A DNA stretch of 64,000 nucleotides from Cerrena zonata (GCA_038087015.1 JASBNA010000008.1:558001-622000), one strand, 5' to 3'. Numbered from the stretch's first letter, positions 48,549 to 63,184 are shown. Translations and numbers: made by a program. The notes: generated by a model not told the origin, from the sequence alone.

Positions 48549-51500
48549 CCATGCTTCATTTTCTAAGCTCTTACTTGTGCTTCTCATTTGTCTCTATCTC
48601 TTACCCTCCACTGCCACAACATTATTATTCAATTAAACCTATAATTTCTATTTTATCAATCTAAAAAAAGTGATATCTAATATAGTGATATGCAGGCTAA
48701 GGCTTGAGCCCTTCAAACTTTCAAGCCTGACCTACTATAGGCCTGACCAAGCCCAGCCTTCTATATAGCTTATGAGGGCTTATTAGCTAGACTTTAATCT
48801 CACACTTAAATTAGAGTTTTGATCAATTATTAGCTATATATATTCTATTGACTATTAACTGCATATACCCTATTAACATTCATATTCAAGACATTATTTC
48901 TGTTATCAATTCATATTCTCAGCTTTGATCTAATTCTCAAGATAGCAATATCTCTCCTCTTTATCTTAGTTAGCTATAAAACATATCACTATAATCCATA
49001 TTTCAAGAAATAAACCTATCTCTCTTACCACTATATCTACATATTCAGTTCACCATTGCAAACTAACTGAGAAATTATATGATTCAAATAATTATGGAGA
49101 GCTTAAGCTAATGTATTAGTATAAAACTTGATCTCTTGCATATACAGAGGTAGCACAACTAGCTATATCTATCAGTAGTGCTTACTAATCAAGATTTTCT
49201 CCTTTTATTATAGCTGTCTCTTTTTTCATTTTAATAGCAATCTCTTTAATTTTAGCTCTAGCTTTACAAAGCTTTTTAGCCTCTATCTTCTCAAGCTTTT
49301 CAATAGCAATTATTTTGGACAATGACTCAGATAATTTCAAATCTAATAACCATATAGAGATTGTTTACTCTGATATATTTTTCTACAAAATAAACCCAAA
49401 CTGATGCTGATAACTGATACTTACATGCTTTGAGGATGATAAATCTAAATCTGAACCAAAAGTCACCTCAACTCCAAGATGTGAAGGTAAAAGATACCTC
49501 AAAAGAGACAAGATGAGTTTTTATCATAATATTACTTTATTGAACTTCTAACAATGATTAAATCACTTATTTAGCAATAAACAAAAGGAAAAAGAATACA
49601 ACTCCAGAGCCTGTTAATGAGAAGAGATTTCTCAAAGGTGTAAATATTTAGCCTAAAAGAACTGATCTTTTAAACTCAAGCCAGCCTAGTTCTGATATCA
49701 ACTACTTTTTTGGACCTCAGTTGCAAGAGATATCATCTTTAGGTGGCCAGAAAGACTATAAAGCATATAAACTTTGCTTATAAGTGTTTCTATTAACTCA
49801 GATATTATCTGTTGCAGTGAAATAAAAGAAGAACTACAATATCTAGTAGCTAATATCTTTATATTATATTATTATCTAGAGATTTATCATATTGTACATT
49901 TATTTATTCCAAGTTTTGTGCTTATCATACAGTTTAATCTCAATTGATAGAGTAAGTATTATAAATAAGCTATAGAGAACTATTTTGCATCTAAATTCTC
50001 TCAAGATATATAAAAGTGAAAGGTTGTTTAGCAACACAAAATAAAATATTAACAAATCTTCTATCCTTACCTTCAAAAACTGCCATTTGCTAAATGCAAA
50101 ATCAAATATACTACTTAATATTTTTTATAAAATTACAGTCAAATAACTGATTGCTACTGACCAGATCTGTTTTTATATTTCTTTACATATAGTACTCTAT
50201 ATTAATCTGAAGAATAGCCTCTTAGTGTGACAGAATACCTAAAGTATAAGGAGATAATTGAAGTTGCAGTAGCAGCTACTAATGATATAAAGATACCCTT
50301 TTACAAGGTCTGTCAGCAAACTATCATGAAGATGTTTTATATGCAAATAGAATTTCTAAAACAAAGACTAAATGTAAGTTGTGCAGAACAAAATATACTC
50401 AACAATATTGACATAATCTTTAGAGTAATACTATCAAATGTGATATTAACCTTACTTGCAATGCTTAGCAAGCAAGTAATGTAGATAGCTAATTAGCTAT
50501 AACCAGCCATTAGATTAAAGATAAGGGTGGACATTGTCAAGTGTTTTTCTAGATTTTATCCAAATAAATAATGCATATAATAGTGTATATTTAGGACAAG
50601 CTCTCTTTAAGATTATTGATCAATTGAGGATTACTTATAAGGTAAGTTTCTGCTTTTATTTTTGTTGCAAGTAATTTGCCCACTTTCACAGTGCTTCATG
50701 AGTTTGCACTTCAGTTGAAGATTGAGCTGAAAAAGAAGTGGAATATTATAATTAGTTGTATAAAGTATATTAGCTTATATATCATTTATTGAAAAGCTTA
50801 TTATAGCTATCTTAGATATGTTATTAATTTTGTAACTTAGGTGCTACTTAAGACATATAGCAAGACACTATATTTTAATCCTGCCAACTCTGATAAGTAT
50901 ATACTCATAGATAATATTTTCTCAGATGATTGTGAACCTATACATGATAAAGTGGGACTTGTCTATGCTATTGCAATAAAAGTAAATATTTTAGTTATAT
51001 TCTTTTAAAGTTTGTATACTGATATAAGCTTTGAATCTCTTGCTTAGGCTTACTCATCTCCATAAAATAAGAAGAAATCTTATAATTGATAGTACTTGAT
51101 ATATAAGTCTGATAGTTATCTACTTATATTATATTTTACCATTCTAAAGAGAAATGGAAGGTACAATCAATTCCCTTCTGATATCTTAATCTTTTCTGAC
51201 TTTTTTTAGTTTGTTGATAAGTTTATTAATAAGCTTGCTCAGAAAGTAAGTAAACTGATAGAGCAACAAAAGTTTGATTGTCTCAAACTCACTGAAGCTG
51301 AGTAAAACAGGGTATCTTTTTTTCATTGTCTTTTCTCTTGTGCAGATTGAGAACAATAAGTCTTTTCATCTAAGACTGAGTTATATCTTTACAATATTAT
51401 TCCTGCTCTGAAATATCTTTATAGACTCTGATCAGCTTTAGCAGAAAAAGCAAGATATTCCTATTTCATTGTTGCTCTTCAGGTGGGCCTTGATAAGATA

Positions 51501-53942
51501 GCAGAATATTATAATTAGACAGGTAACCGTGATACATATATTACATCAATTTGTATATTATTACCACTCTTCCCACTTAATAATGCATCTGACACTTAGT
51601 TGTAATGCCAGTTCTTTGGTCAGAGATGAAAGATGCTTATTTTTAATAACACTAGTCTGCTTATCTATAGAAAAAAGCTTGTATCTTAATAAAATCTATT
51701 ATAAGTATTTTTCTATTAAAAAACAGATGAAATATCTTGACCTCTCTTTTCTCTAATATACAAAATATGGTAGTCTGAGCCTTTTTATTATAATACTTAT
51801 ATTGATAGCATATAAGTGACCAACTAAGAAGGCCAAGTTATTACATGAGATATATGATAATAATAAGTCTGAAGATGAAAGACATATTTTGCATTTTAAT
51901 CCACTCAAGCTATAGCTTAAAGAACTACAATCGACACACCTACAGTATCAATATTAGTACAATAGCCTGTTGCAACACCAACTCTCAGTAACTTACAAAA
52001 TCTATCAACACCTTTGACTTTTGCTCCATCACATCTTGATCTCTACCTCATGACTACACCTTATGCCTATAAACCTGCCATACCCACTCACAATGTAACT
52101 GGGATACTGTTACAACAAGCACAATATCCCAGAATAGCATTAGGTAATATGAGACTACCAACAACTCTTGCCTCTACTGGTCAATATTTGTGTCAATGTT
52201 ATCTCAATTTATGAATAAACAGTCAGAATACTGACATGATATGCACAAGATACAGTTACTGCTTCACCTAATGAAACTGCAAGCCTTTCAAGTTCTAGCA
52301 TAGACAGGTTTATATCATTATTGTTACTTTAGATATACTAACAGCTATCCAATATGCTAGTTTTGCATACCCAAATTTGTAATGGTCACATACAAGAGAA
52401 AGAAGTTGAAGAATGAACCAGATACTTGTTATGAAGCCAAGATTAAAAAACTTGAGGTAGATTTCAATTTGGCAGTGGGTGGTCAGATATTTACTCATAT
52501 GGAAGGGGGATGTTCACAACCATTAGTGATATAGTAAATAAAGGGCTGAATTGAGAGTGGACATGCAATAAATGAGATGAGAAGCATATACCAGTATCTG
52601 AATCTAAGAAAGAATCAGATGAAGATGACATGTTGCTATTAAATAAGTCAGATATATTCTTTAGATTGAATGGCTTGTGCCACTTATCTTGAGTCTTCTT
52701 ATTAACTTCTGATTGATTCAATAAGATACCAAGGTGCATTTTATTCTTTATATCATTCTTAAAAGTGACAGACTGATCATCTTTGCTGTCATGGTCAAAG
52801 TCAGAATCTGAATTAGAAAAGTATTCTCAGAAGTTAGTCTATCTTATTGGATTTGGTCCAGAACTTATCTTAAATGTTACAGGGCTCAGCACAAGATTGA
52901 AGGGTGAAACATCCTCTGCAACTTGATATCTGGTTTCCAAGAAGATATGAAAGAATATGTCAGTAACCACATGCCTATTAAGAAGATCTGTTAAACTGTG
53001 AGTGAAGCAACTACAACTTACTATAACAATATCCTTTTTGGCAAGATATGCTAACCAACTATCTTATCTTTAAGCTTCAAGCTACTATCAAAAGATGTTG
53101 TGAGAATAATATAAATGATCTAAAGAGAATCTGCTTTGACTATACGAATGCAGATCACTCACTTATAACCCTGCTAATTTCCTTAACAGACCTCAAATCA
53201 GGCTCAAAGGCTTTGCACAGTTGCTGCTTCTATTAAAGTATGAGCTCACCTCAGAGTAAGTGACATTTTTAATTTTTTCTGTTTGCACTTTAGAAATATT
53301 TAACTGATGGTGATGAGAAAGATTGAGACTCATTTTTCCATACTATTTATATGCTGAAGGTAAAGCATATAATGAGGTTCATGAAGATAATGGCCTCTTT
53401 CAAGGTTATTATATCATTTTGATATATATATGTGCTCATTTTCTTTTGAGATGAGCAATTAATTTCTAGTGTAGATCATCTGCCACATCTTCACATCTCC
53501 TACATTGGCTCCCAAGGGTCCAAATACAGCTAAAAAGACATATAAAGGTTCTATCACAGAATGCATGGAAATTGAACAATTGACTCTCTATGCTGTTGCA
53601 TATGTATATGTCTTGGTATATTTATCTCTTAATATATTTTGTTCTCACTCTCACTAGCCACAACTAGATAACTGAGGGACACTTCTCCATCAGTAACTAT
53701 CACAATTGAAGTCATATGTATTTCAACTTTAATCTTAAGAAATATTATTAGAATATTGTTGATATTCTTATTAAGCCCAATGGCAAGGCAATCCTCAAGT
53801 TTCTCAATAAGTAATTTCTTGATTTTCATCATGCTATGAAATCATCTGCTAATACATATATCTGCTAGAGAAGTCATTGGAGAAGAGATCAAGGTTCTGA
53901 TCAAAATGTTAATATCAGAATGTATTTTAGTGTAGCACAAAG
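48549..53942. other. AT-rich relic sequence without supported genes
   Basis: 5.4 kb of CG-poor, stop-rich DNA. Open frames at 50227-50484, 51529-51756, 52014-52214, 52491-52739, 53048-53236 and 53629-53832 have no motif I can name. It probably contains more than one dead mobile element. Confidence 0.4.
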
Positions 53943-54694
53943 TGTTACAACCGACCCTGGTTATAACTTATAGGTACCCAAGTAGAGCCGAGACTACACA
54001 AGACAAGGTAGCGTTATGAGATGTATAGACCGGTAGCGATGGGTACCTATAAGTTATAACCAGGGTCGGTTGTAACAAAAGATCAAGCTTGCCTAGGTTT
54101 GGAGCAATCCTCCATTCAAGTCGCCTGCCACAGTCGCCGCCTAGTGGGTACCAGTCCCATCGACCTCGCCAGCCTAACGAACCAGGCTTCGCCCTCCCCG
54201 ATCGCCCTCCTCGCCGCGCAACAGACCGCGCTCGACTTAGAAGTCGATAGCCCAAATGTTACAGACTATACTTTGACGATCAGATAAGCCCTAGGTTAGG
54301 GTTACAATTCAGGGATTCCCCCTCGCTTCTATTGCCTTGTGACAAGTACGTTCGCATTTGCCTTTATCCTTTTGTAGTTATAGTGTTCCCACACATATGC
54401 CCGTCATCGCCGAAGCTTCTGAAGCTTCCTCCGTTCTATTATTAGTTTAGCTTCTGCTTCTCATCTTCTGCCGCCTTCTGCCGTTCCGTCTGCCTTCCGT
54501 ATCTATAGTTAGCACGCACTGCCTCCGTGCACGGACCATCTTAGCTAGTATAAGTAGTTGCCCCTTTGTACAGATCAAGCCAAGCTTGATCTACCCATCG
54601 CTACCGGTCTATACATCTCATAACGCTACCTTGTCTTGTGTAGTCTCGGCTCTACTTGGGTACCTATAAGTTATAACCAGGGTCGGTTGTAACA
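53943..54694. mobile_element. LTR-like fold-back element, target duplication CAAAG
   Basis: The element begins TGTTACAACCGACCCTGG and ends CCAGGGTCGGTTGTAACA, with a perfect 5-bp duplication CAAAG at 53938-53942 and 54695-54699. The first ~103 bp are an inverted copy of the last ~103 bp. A third copy of the tip lies internally at about 54042-54078, so 53943-54078 looks like a mini element by itself. The body has balanced composition and CG. A decayed relative is at 8390-8635. The 5-bp duplication and TG...CA favour an LTR origin, but the inverted tips are unusual for one. Confidence 0.8.
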
Positions 54695-54699
54695 CAAAG

Positions 54700-55064
54700 G
54701 ATATACCTCTCAGTCTTAGTTTCTAATCATTAAAGTAGAACAAAGTTGCATAATATGTTTTTTATCAAAATCTATATATTTTTTTCAAAGAAAACTAAAT
54801 TAAGAAATGTACATTAATAGCTATTGGATCTGAGAAAAATGATATAGTATTTGAGCAATCAGAACAATGCATGGTACCAGGAAAATACCTATGTAAAAGC
54901 TACCTCATATATTAAACAATATGTGATGGATTACATTGATATTTGATGTATAATATGGATCACACAGATAAATCACACAGGAAATGAGATTCTACATGAT
55001 ATATGAAAGTACATAAAGGTATTTAGATGTAGTTGATGGGATGGTACTATATATCCTATGTGAT
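54700..55064. other. AT-rich spacer
   Basis: No gene or repeat recognised in this 365-bp stretch between the fold-back element and the left inverted arm at about 55065. Confidence 0.4.
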
Positions 55065-55265
55065 CTATATTTTATGGCATTCCATGTGCACTTTTATTCT
55101 AACACAACTCAGATATATGTATATATAAACAAATCAGGGCTACAAACAAATATGACAGTGTGGTACATATAAACTCATTGGCCCAATATAAACTCATATT
55201 TATGTACAAACAAACCTATCAGCTTGATATAAACTCATATTTCTATACAAACAAATAGGCTTGAC

Positions 55266-57424
55266 TCATTTATAAACCTATGTTTTAATACAAATGAACA
55301 TATTGGCTACTATAAACTCATAATACAATATAGATAAGAAAATTAAAGTAGATTACCTAAGCTTACTAGAGTAAATAATTGCCTAAAATGGAGTCTCAGC
55401 AATGTGGTTTTTTTGTGAATACACTGGCATCAAGAATCCTTCATTCTTCATCTTTCTCTTGTTTTTTTATTCTCTTTTTATCATCTTACCTAGTATCTTT
55501 TTGATATTATCCACTATCATTACTTATTTTTTTGTTTACTTCTTTACAGTTGCTGCAGGTTGCTATAATATTGAAGAGGTCTTGGCCAGACCCCTCCTCT
55601 GATTCCACTATTGAATCTGATCCTAGTAGCCCTAGTTCACAACTTGCCAAGAGGACATCTGCATTAGTACCTCAGCCTTCAATCTCTTAGAGACAACTAT
55701 CTGCTATTGGCCAGATTCTCTCTGGCTATTATGTTTAGGCAAATTCAGAGTTCAATGCAGGGTTTCATTGATCATCAAAGGTACCTAGAGGATATGAAGC
55801 AAGTTCTTTGAAGCAAAGAGGGGGAGAATATAAAGCTATTGTAAATATTCAAGCCTTTCAATATAGCCCTTTCTCATTATTAGATAGTCTCAGAAATTGG
55901 TCTCCAAGAGCTCATCACAGATATCCACATTTGTCTCAGTCAGAACTATTGTTATGCTTTCTTATAGCACTAAGATATAGTGTAAGCCTTTTATAGTAGT
56001 TTTTTTAGTTTATTGTTTTACTGTAGAATGAGCATTCTGTGATCAATATCCTGTTGAATCTAAGCAGTTAGGTTCTTAGAGATTGCTAAGCACCTACCCC
56101 TGCAATCTGCTAGAGTCTCAAGAATCTCAGATTCTCTCTCACTGATTCTAAACAAGGGATTAGTTTCTCCAGAGATTGGATATCTGATAAGGTCACTGCC
56201 AAATTCTATAAGATTTTACCTGATAGATTTAGGGAGATTGACAACAATGCTGATCTCTATGATCCTGGGTGACAAAAGTCATTATTCTATCTTTGCACTA
56301 AGAAATGTTTGACAATTATTATCTTTTCAGAAGACAGCTCTTCTACTGGATCTCTAATTGCAAGGCTTTGCAATAGCTCTCAACTTGCATCATCTAAACA
56401 GATCCTCCATTTTGATTAGCATCCAGTTTATTACTGCTTTATCTGCCTGATTTCTCTAATGTTAGTTAACTTTCAGTTACATGCTGCAGGCGTGAGATTA
56501 CTGTCAAAGATATCTCTAACTCTGATGGTTTATTCTCTCCTCTTTCTGACACTTTTGAGGTCACTACAGAGACAAAGAGAAAGGGAAAGGCAGTTGTACA
56601 ATTATACTCTCCTATTGACCTTGCCTCTGATTTCTTTGCTGGGAAAGATTTGGGTAGTAACACTGGTCTTCAACATCAACCAGCTAAGAGAGCTTGTACA
56701 CAAGGTAAGCAGTCTAAGTAGAACTTTCTAATATGTAGCATTATACTCAGATATATGCTTCAATAAGTGTTGCACATGCCAACTCAGTTCTCATCCAGGC
56801 AGCTTTGATTGCTAACTCATTTGATAATATTCACATTACTGACATCAATGATACTAACTCAAATTTGACAATACATACTTCTTCCAAGCTGTTCTCCTGA
56901 TTCTCTTTGAAATCCTGTGATAACACTTCTCTTCATGTCAAGGATAGTATGCCAGATCCATGAGATGCCTAAGAGAAGGTAAAGTTCTAGCTTGTCAATT
57001 CTTTCTTGTCAAAGGCAGTATACCCTTATATATATCCAATATCTGATAGTTGACTGTTGGCAATCACTCATATCTTCTTTTAATTTTTACCATTATTCTT
57101 GCTATATTTGTTATCATTTACTCTTGCTCCATCTCTTCATAATGTTATCTCTGTAAATAATTCATACATCTCTTCATATAGACAAAATTCTGGACCTGGA
57201 CACTGATATAGAATATATATTTGTTATTATTATATTAAGCTAATCTAAGAGCTGGTGTGTTTCAATAAAATATGTCAGAATACTAAGTGCCTGCCCTCAC
57301 AACACTGCTCTTGGAAGCTAGATATCAATAGGTAGTTCTATGTTCAGCTTTTGACCTGATCATAAATCAGAATATATATATTTTTCTGTTAGATAACTAT
57401 TATGATCTCATTCAGCAGGCAATA
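55266..57424. other. Interior of the 8.3-kb relic, left part
   Basis: AT-rich, no recognisable gene. Open frames at 55402-55602, 55808-55996 and 56459-56731 are compositional (Phe/Leu/Ile-rich) and carry no motif. Confidence 0.4.
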
Positions 57425-59765
57425 GACTAAAACCATGTAGTATATAGTTATCTGCTACCAGTTGCTTGAGAGCTGCTATAAAAGCATCTTCAAGTTCAGG
57501 TTCTATAGAGAATGAATTAGAATAATGAGAAACATTTATAGAATCATAATAAAAATTGTGGGCATTATCTTCTGCAATCATTTCCTCAAGATCTTGAAGT
57601 GAAATGTTTGCTGTAGTATTGTTATCAATATTGGCATCTACATCTTGATTATTAGTACCATCTTCATCAACATTATTAGAGCTATCACTGCCAGATTCAT
57701 CACCACTAGCCTCTATTAGAATAGAGTTATACTTTTATATTATAGTGGTAGTTCTAGGCTTACCACTTGAGTTGTCATCATTGTCAGTCTCTCTATATAA
57801 GTGATGAGTGGGTTGTCTTGTAACACCATAAGATTGGTGAATAAGTTCTGGATCAATGTTTATGCAGTCTTCCTAAATATAAACCTCACAGTTAACTATC
57901 TCAAGTAGGCACATATCCTTAGTATAGTTAGAAATAAAATAACAAATATTTGCTAAATAGAGTGCTTATATTAGGGCTTTAGTTTCCACCAAGACATGTG
58001 ATTGGATGGAAATTCTACTGGTCTTGAAATGTCTGGCAGTCACTATTGATATCTTATAGAAACAGGTATTACAACAGCTATAAATAATAAGAAAGCTTGA
58101 TATCCAAATTATGCATTTATTTAAAAAATACCTGTTAACAATATGCAAACTAGCTGTCAACCTCAACCTAGATGCGCTTAATACAGCTGTTGTAAGTTGA
58201 ACTAAGGTGTTTGTTAGTCAAAATACTAAAATTGACAAAAAATAAGACTTATAATTCCCATATAAAAGTGGCATGATCTTCTCCCTGCACTATAATTATA
58301 ATAACAGACACAAGTTTGTTTTTATCACCACAATCTCCACAAATATGTGATGACCAACTATAAAGCTTGACACCAGCCAGAAATAGATCTAAAACAGTTT
58401 GTGCATTATTCTGTATATTAGCCTGGAGAGTAACAAGCTGAGAATATATTAATAAACTTTCTAGTAGACAAAAGGATAGAAAATATACTATGTAGCAGTA
58501 TCCATCAATAATATCATGCACTGGGCTGGAAACCAGATTCTAGGTCTAATAAAAAAGTGAAAAATCAGTTATAAAATGTAATAATTTTTCAAGTAACTTT
58601 CTAGCCAAAAAATAAAATAAAATATAAAGTTTTTGCAACATTCTGTGTATGCAAAAAATAAATCTAAAACTTAAGTTTTTTATTACAAAAAGGATATATC
58701 TTCAGTGAGAATTCACAGTTTTAAGCTCTATATTCTATAAAGATCTTATTTAATTATTGTATTTACAAAATACTATCAGAACTTTAAATTTAATTTCGTT
58801 TTTTTGACTGAAAAGTTACTTGAAAATCATTACATTTTATGACTGATTTTTCACTTTTTTATCGGACCTAGAATCTGGTTTCTAGCTCATTAATAAATAA
58901 CAATTTCTCACCTAATTAACTTGTGATGATTATCTATATACTATAAAGCATTAGAATGTGAGATGTGATACTGATAATGGTGGGTAGTTTTGTGTGTCTG
59001 AAGAGTGTGTCTAATAGAATCAACTTGGTACATTATTTCCACTATCCAATACCACTAAATATATAGCCCTCAGCTTTACAAAAAACTTGTAAAATAATGT
59101 AGCCTAGATTTAGGTTTTTCAATATAGAACTCTTTGATAAGAGTATTGAGATCTTCATTGGAGATATTAGAATGACTATATACAGTATCAATTTCTTTGA
59201 GATACTGGCTAAGAGTATTGTGATAGATACCTATCATTTTTATAGGCTATTTAATATTGATATTCCATTTAGATTCTATAGCAGCCTCAAGAAGCTCTAT
59301 ATTTGATATTATATATCAGTGACCTGGTTGATTGATTTGTGATATCTCAAATATTTGGAAATAAATAATATTTGGGAGATCTCTAATATAGCAAGGTTAG
59401 AGTGAGCATTCACTGAAAAAAACTAGATATTTCAATTGCTACATACTCTCCTTGCATTTCACTCTCTGCTTAAAGTAATTGTATGAGTAAATAACTAATA
59501 GTATGTGCATACTTCTTTATCTATTGTTGAAGTATAGCTGAGCCCTTTGTTGCATCTGCAATAGTTTCAAAAAGGGAAATAGTATCATTCTGAAGTGTGT
59601 TAATGTGAAATTGTATCCAATAGGGCCTAGTTGATATATGCAGAACTTGTAGTGCTCAATCGACTATTTCAATAAGAGCTGTAGAAGCTTGTTCAATATT
59701 TGATAGTCATAGATGATGAGAAGAGGTCAGTTGTAAGTTAGGTAGAATATCTGAAGCTAGCATAA
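57425..59765 (-). pseudogene. Integrase-core (rve-like) transposase, dead
   Basis: On the minus strand an N-terminal helical part from about 59765 leads into NTLSQYLKEID, SNISNEDLNTLIKEF and KPKSRLHYF. This is the helix-turn-helix and YTDISD-E-LD-LI-F segment of a eukaryotic integrase family. HISHSNAL is followed by YIDNHHKLIR (expected WHxDGHHKLI, first catalytic Asp kept). After a MITE come HDIIDGYC, AQTVLDLFLAGVKLY and CGDCGDKNKLVS (expected DKGGEN, second Asp kept), then FIWE. The acidic C-terminal region ends near 57425 after ILHGF. Many stops disrupt it. The family resembles rve-type integrases of DNA elements rather than those of LTR retrotransposons; IS3EU- or Ginger-like is a guess. 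Confidence 0.65.
58519..58892. mobile_element. CACTG-ended MITE inside the integrase gene
   Basis: The terminal inverted repeats are about 80 bp. The left end starts CACTGGGCTGGAAACCAG; the right end is the complement of a slightly mutated version starting TAATGAGCTAGAAACCAG. The shared inner part includes ATTCTAGGTC and AAAGTGAAAAATCAGT. The flanks ATG (58516-58518) and ATA (58893-58895) fit a 3-bp target duplication with one transition. The CACT-type tip with a 3-bp duplication suggests a non-autonomous CACTA/EnSpm-type element. It has no coding capacity. Confidence 0.7.
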
Positions 59766-62700
59766 TAGATATAGTGACAGAGCAGTTGAGAAAAAATACT
59801 AGATATATGTATCAATATCAAGAGGTTTCTATATCAGAGCATCTGGCCTTGTAAGATTGAGCTGATCAGCTTATACTTGTACTTCCACCACAGTTAAACA
59901 TGGAGCCAATAGTCAAACATAATTGCTGCTGGTTTGACAATGGAAATATTACTCTTAGGGTAAGCCCCAACCTGACTTATAGACTATTGAATATATCTTC
60001 TCAACTAATAAGGCAGGAAATACTCTTTTTAATCTCTACCAAAAAAAGCTCTCACTACATTCTAATGCTATAGGAACTGTACTCTGCCTTCCTACTGGTA
60101 CTGAGAATGATGGGACAGAGACTAATCCTGTGATGCTATCAGAATTCAATGCTGAGGAGTTTGAGTTTGTTCTTGATTGAATAGAGAATATGTATATATG
60201 CTTGTACTTATTTCTGCTATTGTATATTGAAACTAACCCTATTGGCTTACTTCTAGGCCTTTAGACTCTTCATTATCATAGGAAGCTATATTTCTAGCTA
60301 TTCTTCACTTTTGCAATATGTGGTATATCAAATATATCCAAATATATGCAATTGCAGGTCTTGAGGATCTCCATCTAAGTCCTATCCGATAATTAAAGAT
60401 TGCTCATGTGTTTGAAATAGTTCCATAGGTTCATCCAGCCATTGAAGAAATTATGCAACCTCAGAGTTTATACTTTTTTTCCAAACTTACTGCCAATCAC
60501 TTTGGCCAGCTCGGCTAGATTTATTACTTTCTCACTCAAGCCCACCTCTATATCATCACATATCATACTTGTATTGTAGCATTTCCACCCAGTTGTTCAT
60601 GCCCTCCTTTCTTTATATGTGATACTACTGGACAACAAATGTGCCTTAAGATATGGACTAATATCTGGTTGTAAAAAGTAATGCCAGCTCTACTTGGTAA
60701 TAATCTCATTAGGCTTGCAGAGGTTCCCAATTTTTAGACTGACTTCAATTTCCCTCTAGCATAAAGCTGTGCTGCAAATATGATATGGTCAAGAATATGC
60801 AAGAGAAAGGGGAGCTAAAAGTTGAAAAGCAGGCTATTGATAATATTGTAGAGGCTATTGAGAGCTACTATCATACACTGTAACTATAGTAGGTAATATA
60901 CTAGCTGTGTTATTATGTCCAAATATCATTAGCTCTGAATGCTAGGCTGCCAGAGATGCAAGCCTAGAGCTTAGCTCAGACTCAGGCTATAGGAGTTATT
61001 CCACTATTATATCTAATGTTCTTTTAGTGAAGTGATTATGCTGTTGAGCTTTGTGTGCTTATATTTTGCAAAAGGCCAGAGATTTTGCAGGCCCCTCTGG
61101 GTTCAAACTACTGATATGCCAAAATAAACTATCTATAAAATATAACATATTTACTACATATACTTCTACCTCTGTACACAAAAATTATATTTAGCACATA
61201 GCTAATTTTATTTTTTTTAATATCAGACACTACATTGTAAGATTACTAAACTATCTAGTAATTGAATTAGAAAAAAACCCCTAGGCTTACTCACAGTTGA
61301 AAAAAGTAGTAAGAGAGTACTCATTAGTAGTAGTCTTTTTGAATACATCATATAGATATTGGAAAAATATTATTGAGAGACCTTCTCTTTGTGATTCTGA
61401 AAGAGCAACTGTTGTTCTATGAAGATATCTATGATGAAATGCCTATTTTTATATTAGCACTAGAAGTATAAAGATATAAAAAACCTACTATAAATATATT
61501 AGCTGCCCTATGTACCTGAACTTGGTAATCAAGATCTATATAGTGACCAGCATAGTTATCTGCATATATAAGAGTGTTGACCAGTTAAATGCATATAGAG
61601 CATACTGTCAGTCTCAGTGACTATGACTATAATTAAAAACCTAAAATCAATACAAGTATATTTAAGCTAATAGATACTAATTTCACTTATGCAATATAGT
61701 TCTATATAATAAACCCTTTTAGTGAAGTTCTTTGTGCAAATGGAAAGTTCAAAGGCTCTGTAAAAAGATGTAAAGTATAGTCATATTCTATATACATAAT
61801 TAGTAGGTATTGAATCACATTTGAGGCTGTTACATACCTGCTATATTATATTGTGAGTCTATTTTAGGAAGTCCCTTACTCTATAGCTTCTTGACAATAG
61901 AATTTGTTATCTCTAGTGGAAACCTGAACAATATAATCTGCCATGTTAAAGCAAAGATACCCAAAATATGCTCATCTTTGAGGTGTTTTTCATCTTGTGA
62001 AAGCAGCTTAATCTGCTTCAGTCTATACCAGTTATTATAGACCTCAAATACCTATTTATTATGCTATCCTCTTGTGAAGCCAACATCAGACAAATGCCCA
62101 CCATGACTATTACCTGGCTAAAGTAATATAAGCAATATTGTATATGTAAACAAGCTCTTCAACTTACCTGCACAGTTTTTCTGTCATTACATATCTCAGT
62201 AATGATACCATTTACGAAGTCAAGAATATCTTGCCAGTGTCCATCTATAGAAAGATGCAAAACAGCAATCTCAATTTTGTTTGCTAACCATAAATCAGTA
62301 AAATAATACAGCACAATAGAATAAAACATACTATCAGGATCAATAATAATCACATTTTCATATGGTTGAATTATATACTATGATAGATCATTGGAATCAA
62401 TAATGTAAGACTTCTTTACATATTCACTAGCACAGAAGCTCTCATTTCTAGCATCACAAAAAGGGCAATAGCAAATATAAGAGATATTAGCCTTGTGATA
62501 ATAGATGACCTTTATACTGAGGTCTTTATATGCCTGTGGTTTGGTTAAGAAGCCTAAGAAATATGCCTTATAAAACATAGATTAGCCTACTATATTCAAT
62601 TGTAGAAATATAGTGACATATCAGGGATTGTTTTGTATCTCTTGCTTTGCTATGGCTCTTTTTATGTATCTTCTTCCTCTTCTCCATAGCAGGATAGAGC

Positions 62701-63184
62701 ACTTCAGGGACTACATTTGAGTACTGCTATAACAGCATTGACAGCCACTAAAACTGTTATCATATTGAGATATCTGTTAGTTTGGTTTTTGTATGCTCTA
62801 GCTTAATATAGCCTGCCTTAAGAAGGGTGGTATTGAATTTCTTTCCAGCTGCCTTTTTAGCTATCTAAATAGATGCCAAGAAAAGAGCATCTGATAGTGA
62901 GTCTGTTGTCAAAGCCTCTAATAACTCAGAATTATTAGCTAAGGCAGAGAAGACTATTAAGAAATATAAGCCTAAATTATAGAATGGCATAGAAAGATTA
63001 CTTACAGGCCTGTATCAGGGTCAGCTTTGACATAATTAAGAATCTAAGTAGTGAGATAATGATGGGTAAAGAAGTGTGCTGGCATATAGCATACTGGTGA
63101 CTTACAGGTGTCATAGCTTGTCATATTGGGAATGTCACAAAATAATGTTACTGTATAACCACTGTCTTATATATTTTGTATTTT
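59766..63184. other. Interior of the 8.3-kb relic, right part
   Basis: AT-rich. The minus-strand pieces 62378-62578 (with CYCPFCDARNESFCASEY, a possible Cys-based finger) and 62159-62353 read as neighbouring exons or one broken frame, so a second dead gene on the minus strand is possible. Its family is not recognised. Nothing else is supported. Confidence 0.35.

Noticed and set aside
51529..51756. Open frame considered as a helicase-like transposon protein fragment
   Set aside because: The resemblance to large basidiomycete P-loop repeat proteins was too weak and no Walker motif was visible.
54099..54287. 62-residue open frame inside the fold-back element
   Set aside because: It is short, the strand is open on both sides owing to balanced composition, and no family motif is seen. 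It could be a trace of gag, but this cannot be supported.
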